A DNA stretch of 64,000 nt from assembly GCA_913060475.1 (NCBI GenBank), contig CAJXSD010000008.1, positions 52,181 through 116,180 on the forward strand, given 5' to 3'. Numbering within the stretch: position 1 is the first letter of the stretch; the number at the start of each line of letters is the position of its first letter. Source of the stretch: an uncultured Paracoccaceae bacterium (GTDB taxonomy: Bacteria > Pseudomonadota > Alphaproteobacteria > Rhodobacterales > Rhodobacteraceae). Shown piece by piece: positions 63,835-64,000 of the stretch. The translations under genes and the position numbers were made by a program. Under the pieces are notes generated by a model. That model made no database searches, was not told the DNA's origin, and saw only the letters and a list, made by a program, of their open reading frames with translations.

Positions 63835-64000
63835 ACCATTGATTTCGACCGTGCCGCATTTGCAGACTTTATGAACAATGATGCTACGGCGGCCGATATG
63901 GTAAAAGGCTCAGGCAAACTGTTCCACACCGTCTATAACGCATTCGGTGAAAAAGTGACAAAGCCATCGTTTGACCCAACAAACTTGGGCGCGAAATGGG
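63829..64000 (+). CDS. Unidentified plus-strand partial coding frame at window edge
   Basis: The plus frame from ATG 63829 reads MHTIDFDRAAFADFMNNDAT and continues to the edge (KLFHTVYNAFGEKVT and KPSFDPTNLGAKW). Composition and codon choice look coding, but no ribosome site precedes the ATG and it overlaps the EamA 5' end by six bases. It may be an internal part of another gene joined here. I do not recognise the protein. Confidence 0.35.
   Translation, partial: MHTIDFDRAAFADFMNNDATAADMVKGSGKLFHTVYNAFGEKVTKPSFDPTNLGAKW

Noticed and set aside
1..64000. Genomic island, prophage or insertion sequence
   Set aside because: No integrase, transposase, terminal repeats or clear composition shift was seen; the single tRNA-Gly is intact with no adjacent integrase.

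Overview
The window looks like a chromosomal segment of a Rhodobacteraceae (Roseobacter-group) alphaproteobacterium. This rests on the gene content: a division/cell-wall (dcw) cluster, a DUF1127 gene followed by tandem CCUCCUCCC-loop RNAs, a beta-hydroxyaspartate pathway cluster, and TRAP and tripartite tricarboxylate transporters. No database was searched, so all family names come from recognising sequence motifs. No CRISPR array, insertion sequence, integrase, phage module or rRNA was seen; one tRNA-Gly is present.

Layout. 1-18909 is the dcw cluster on the minus strand, in transcription order mraZ-rsmH-ftsL-ftsI-murE-murF-mraY-murD-ftsW-murG-murC-murB-ddl. It is interrupted by an RTX/cadherin-type protein gene (between mraY and murD), a plus-strand flavoprotein gene (between murD and ftsW), and a small membrane protein gene plus a frameshifted hypothetical gene (between murC and murB). 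19478-26550 is a cobalamin-riboswitch operon carrying a TonB-dependent receptor, an ABC importer and its own ExbB-ExbD-ExbD-TonB energiser. 26758-27252 holds a DUF1127 gene with a short upstream ORF and four tandem stem-loops. 27277-27911 is a second, minus-strand cobalamin riboswitch ahead of an unrecognised 94-residue protein. Then come uvrD/pcrA-type helicase (-), pyruvate carboxylase (+), a small tautomerase and tRNA-Gly.

34741-43860 is a divergent catabolic locus. eutB/eutC-like genes and a LysR regulator read left; a TRAP transporter, a three-part amino-acid-type dehydrogenase and a RidA imine deaminase read right. The enzymes share imine/enamine chemistry. 43941-47885 holds rarD, an ArsC-like gene, a cold-shock gene, metR/metF-type genes and a cytochrome b561-like gene. 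48003-50378 is a polar amino-acid ABC importer. 50511-55883 is the bhcR/bhcABCD cluster, which converts glyoxylate and glycine to oxaloacetate. 55960-61558 is a five-gene operon (2-dehydropantoate-reductase-like, acyl-CoA ligase, TctA, TctB, TctC), facing a ScfR/RamB-type regulator at 61724. The right edge has an N-terminally truncated EamA gene abutting an unrelated plus-strand reading frame.

How the genes work together: the left part makes the septal wall precursors; the centre-left imports vitamin B12 under feedback control; the centre-right and right are nutrient-scavenging modules (transporter, enzymes and a dedicated regulator) that lead compatible-solute or amino-acid carbon, C2 carbon and organic acids toward oxaloacetate, to which pyruvate carboxylase also contributes. 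The most distinctive items are the four-hairpin RNA array, the two B12 riboswitches (one on an unknown small protein), the imine-chemistry locus beside a second, paralogous dehydratase/reductase pair in bhc, and palindromic operators near bhcR and the LysR gene.
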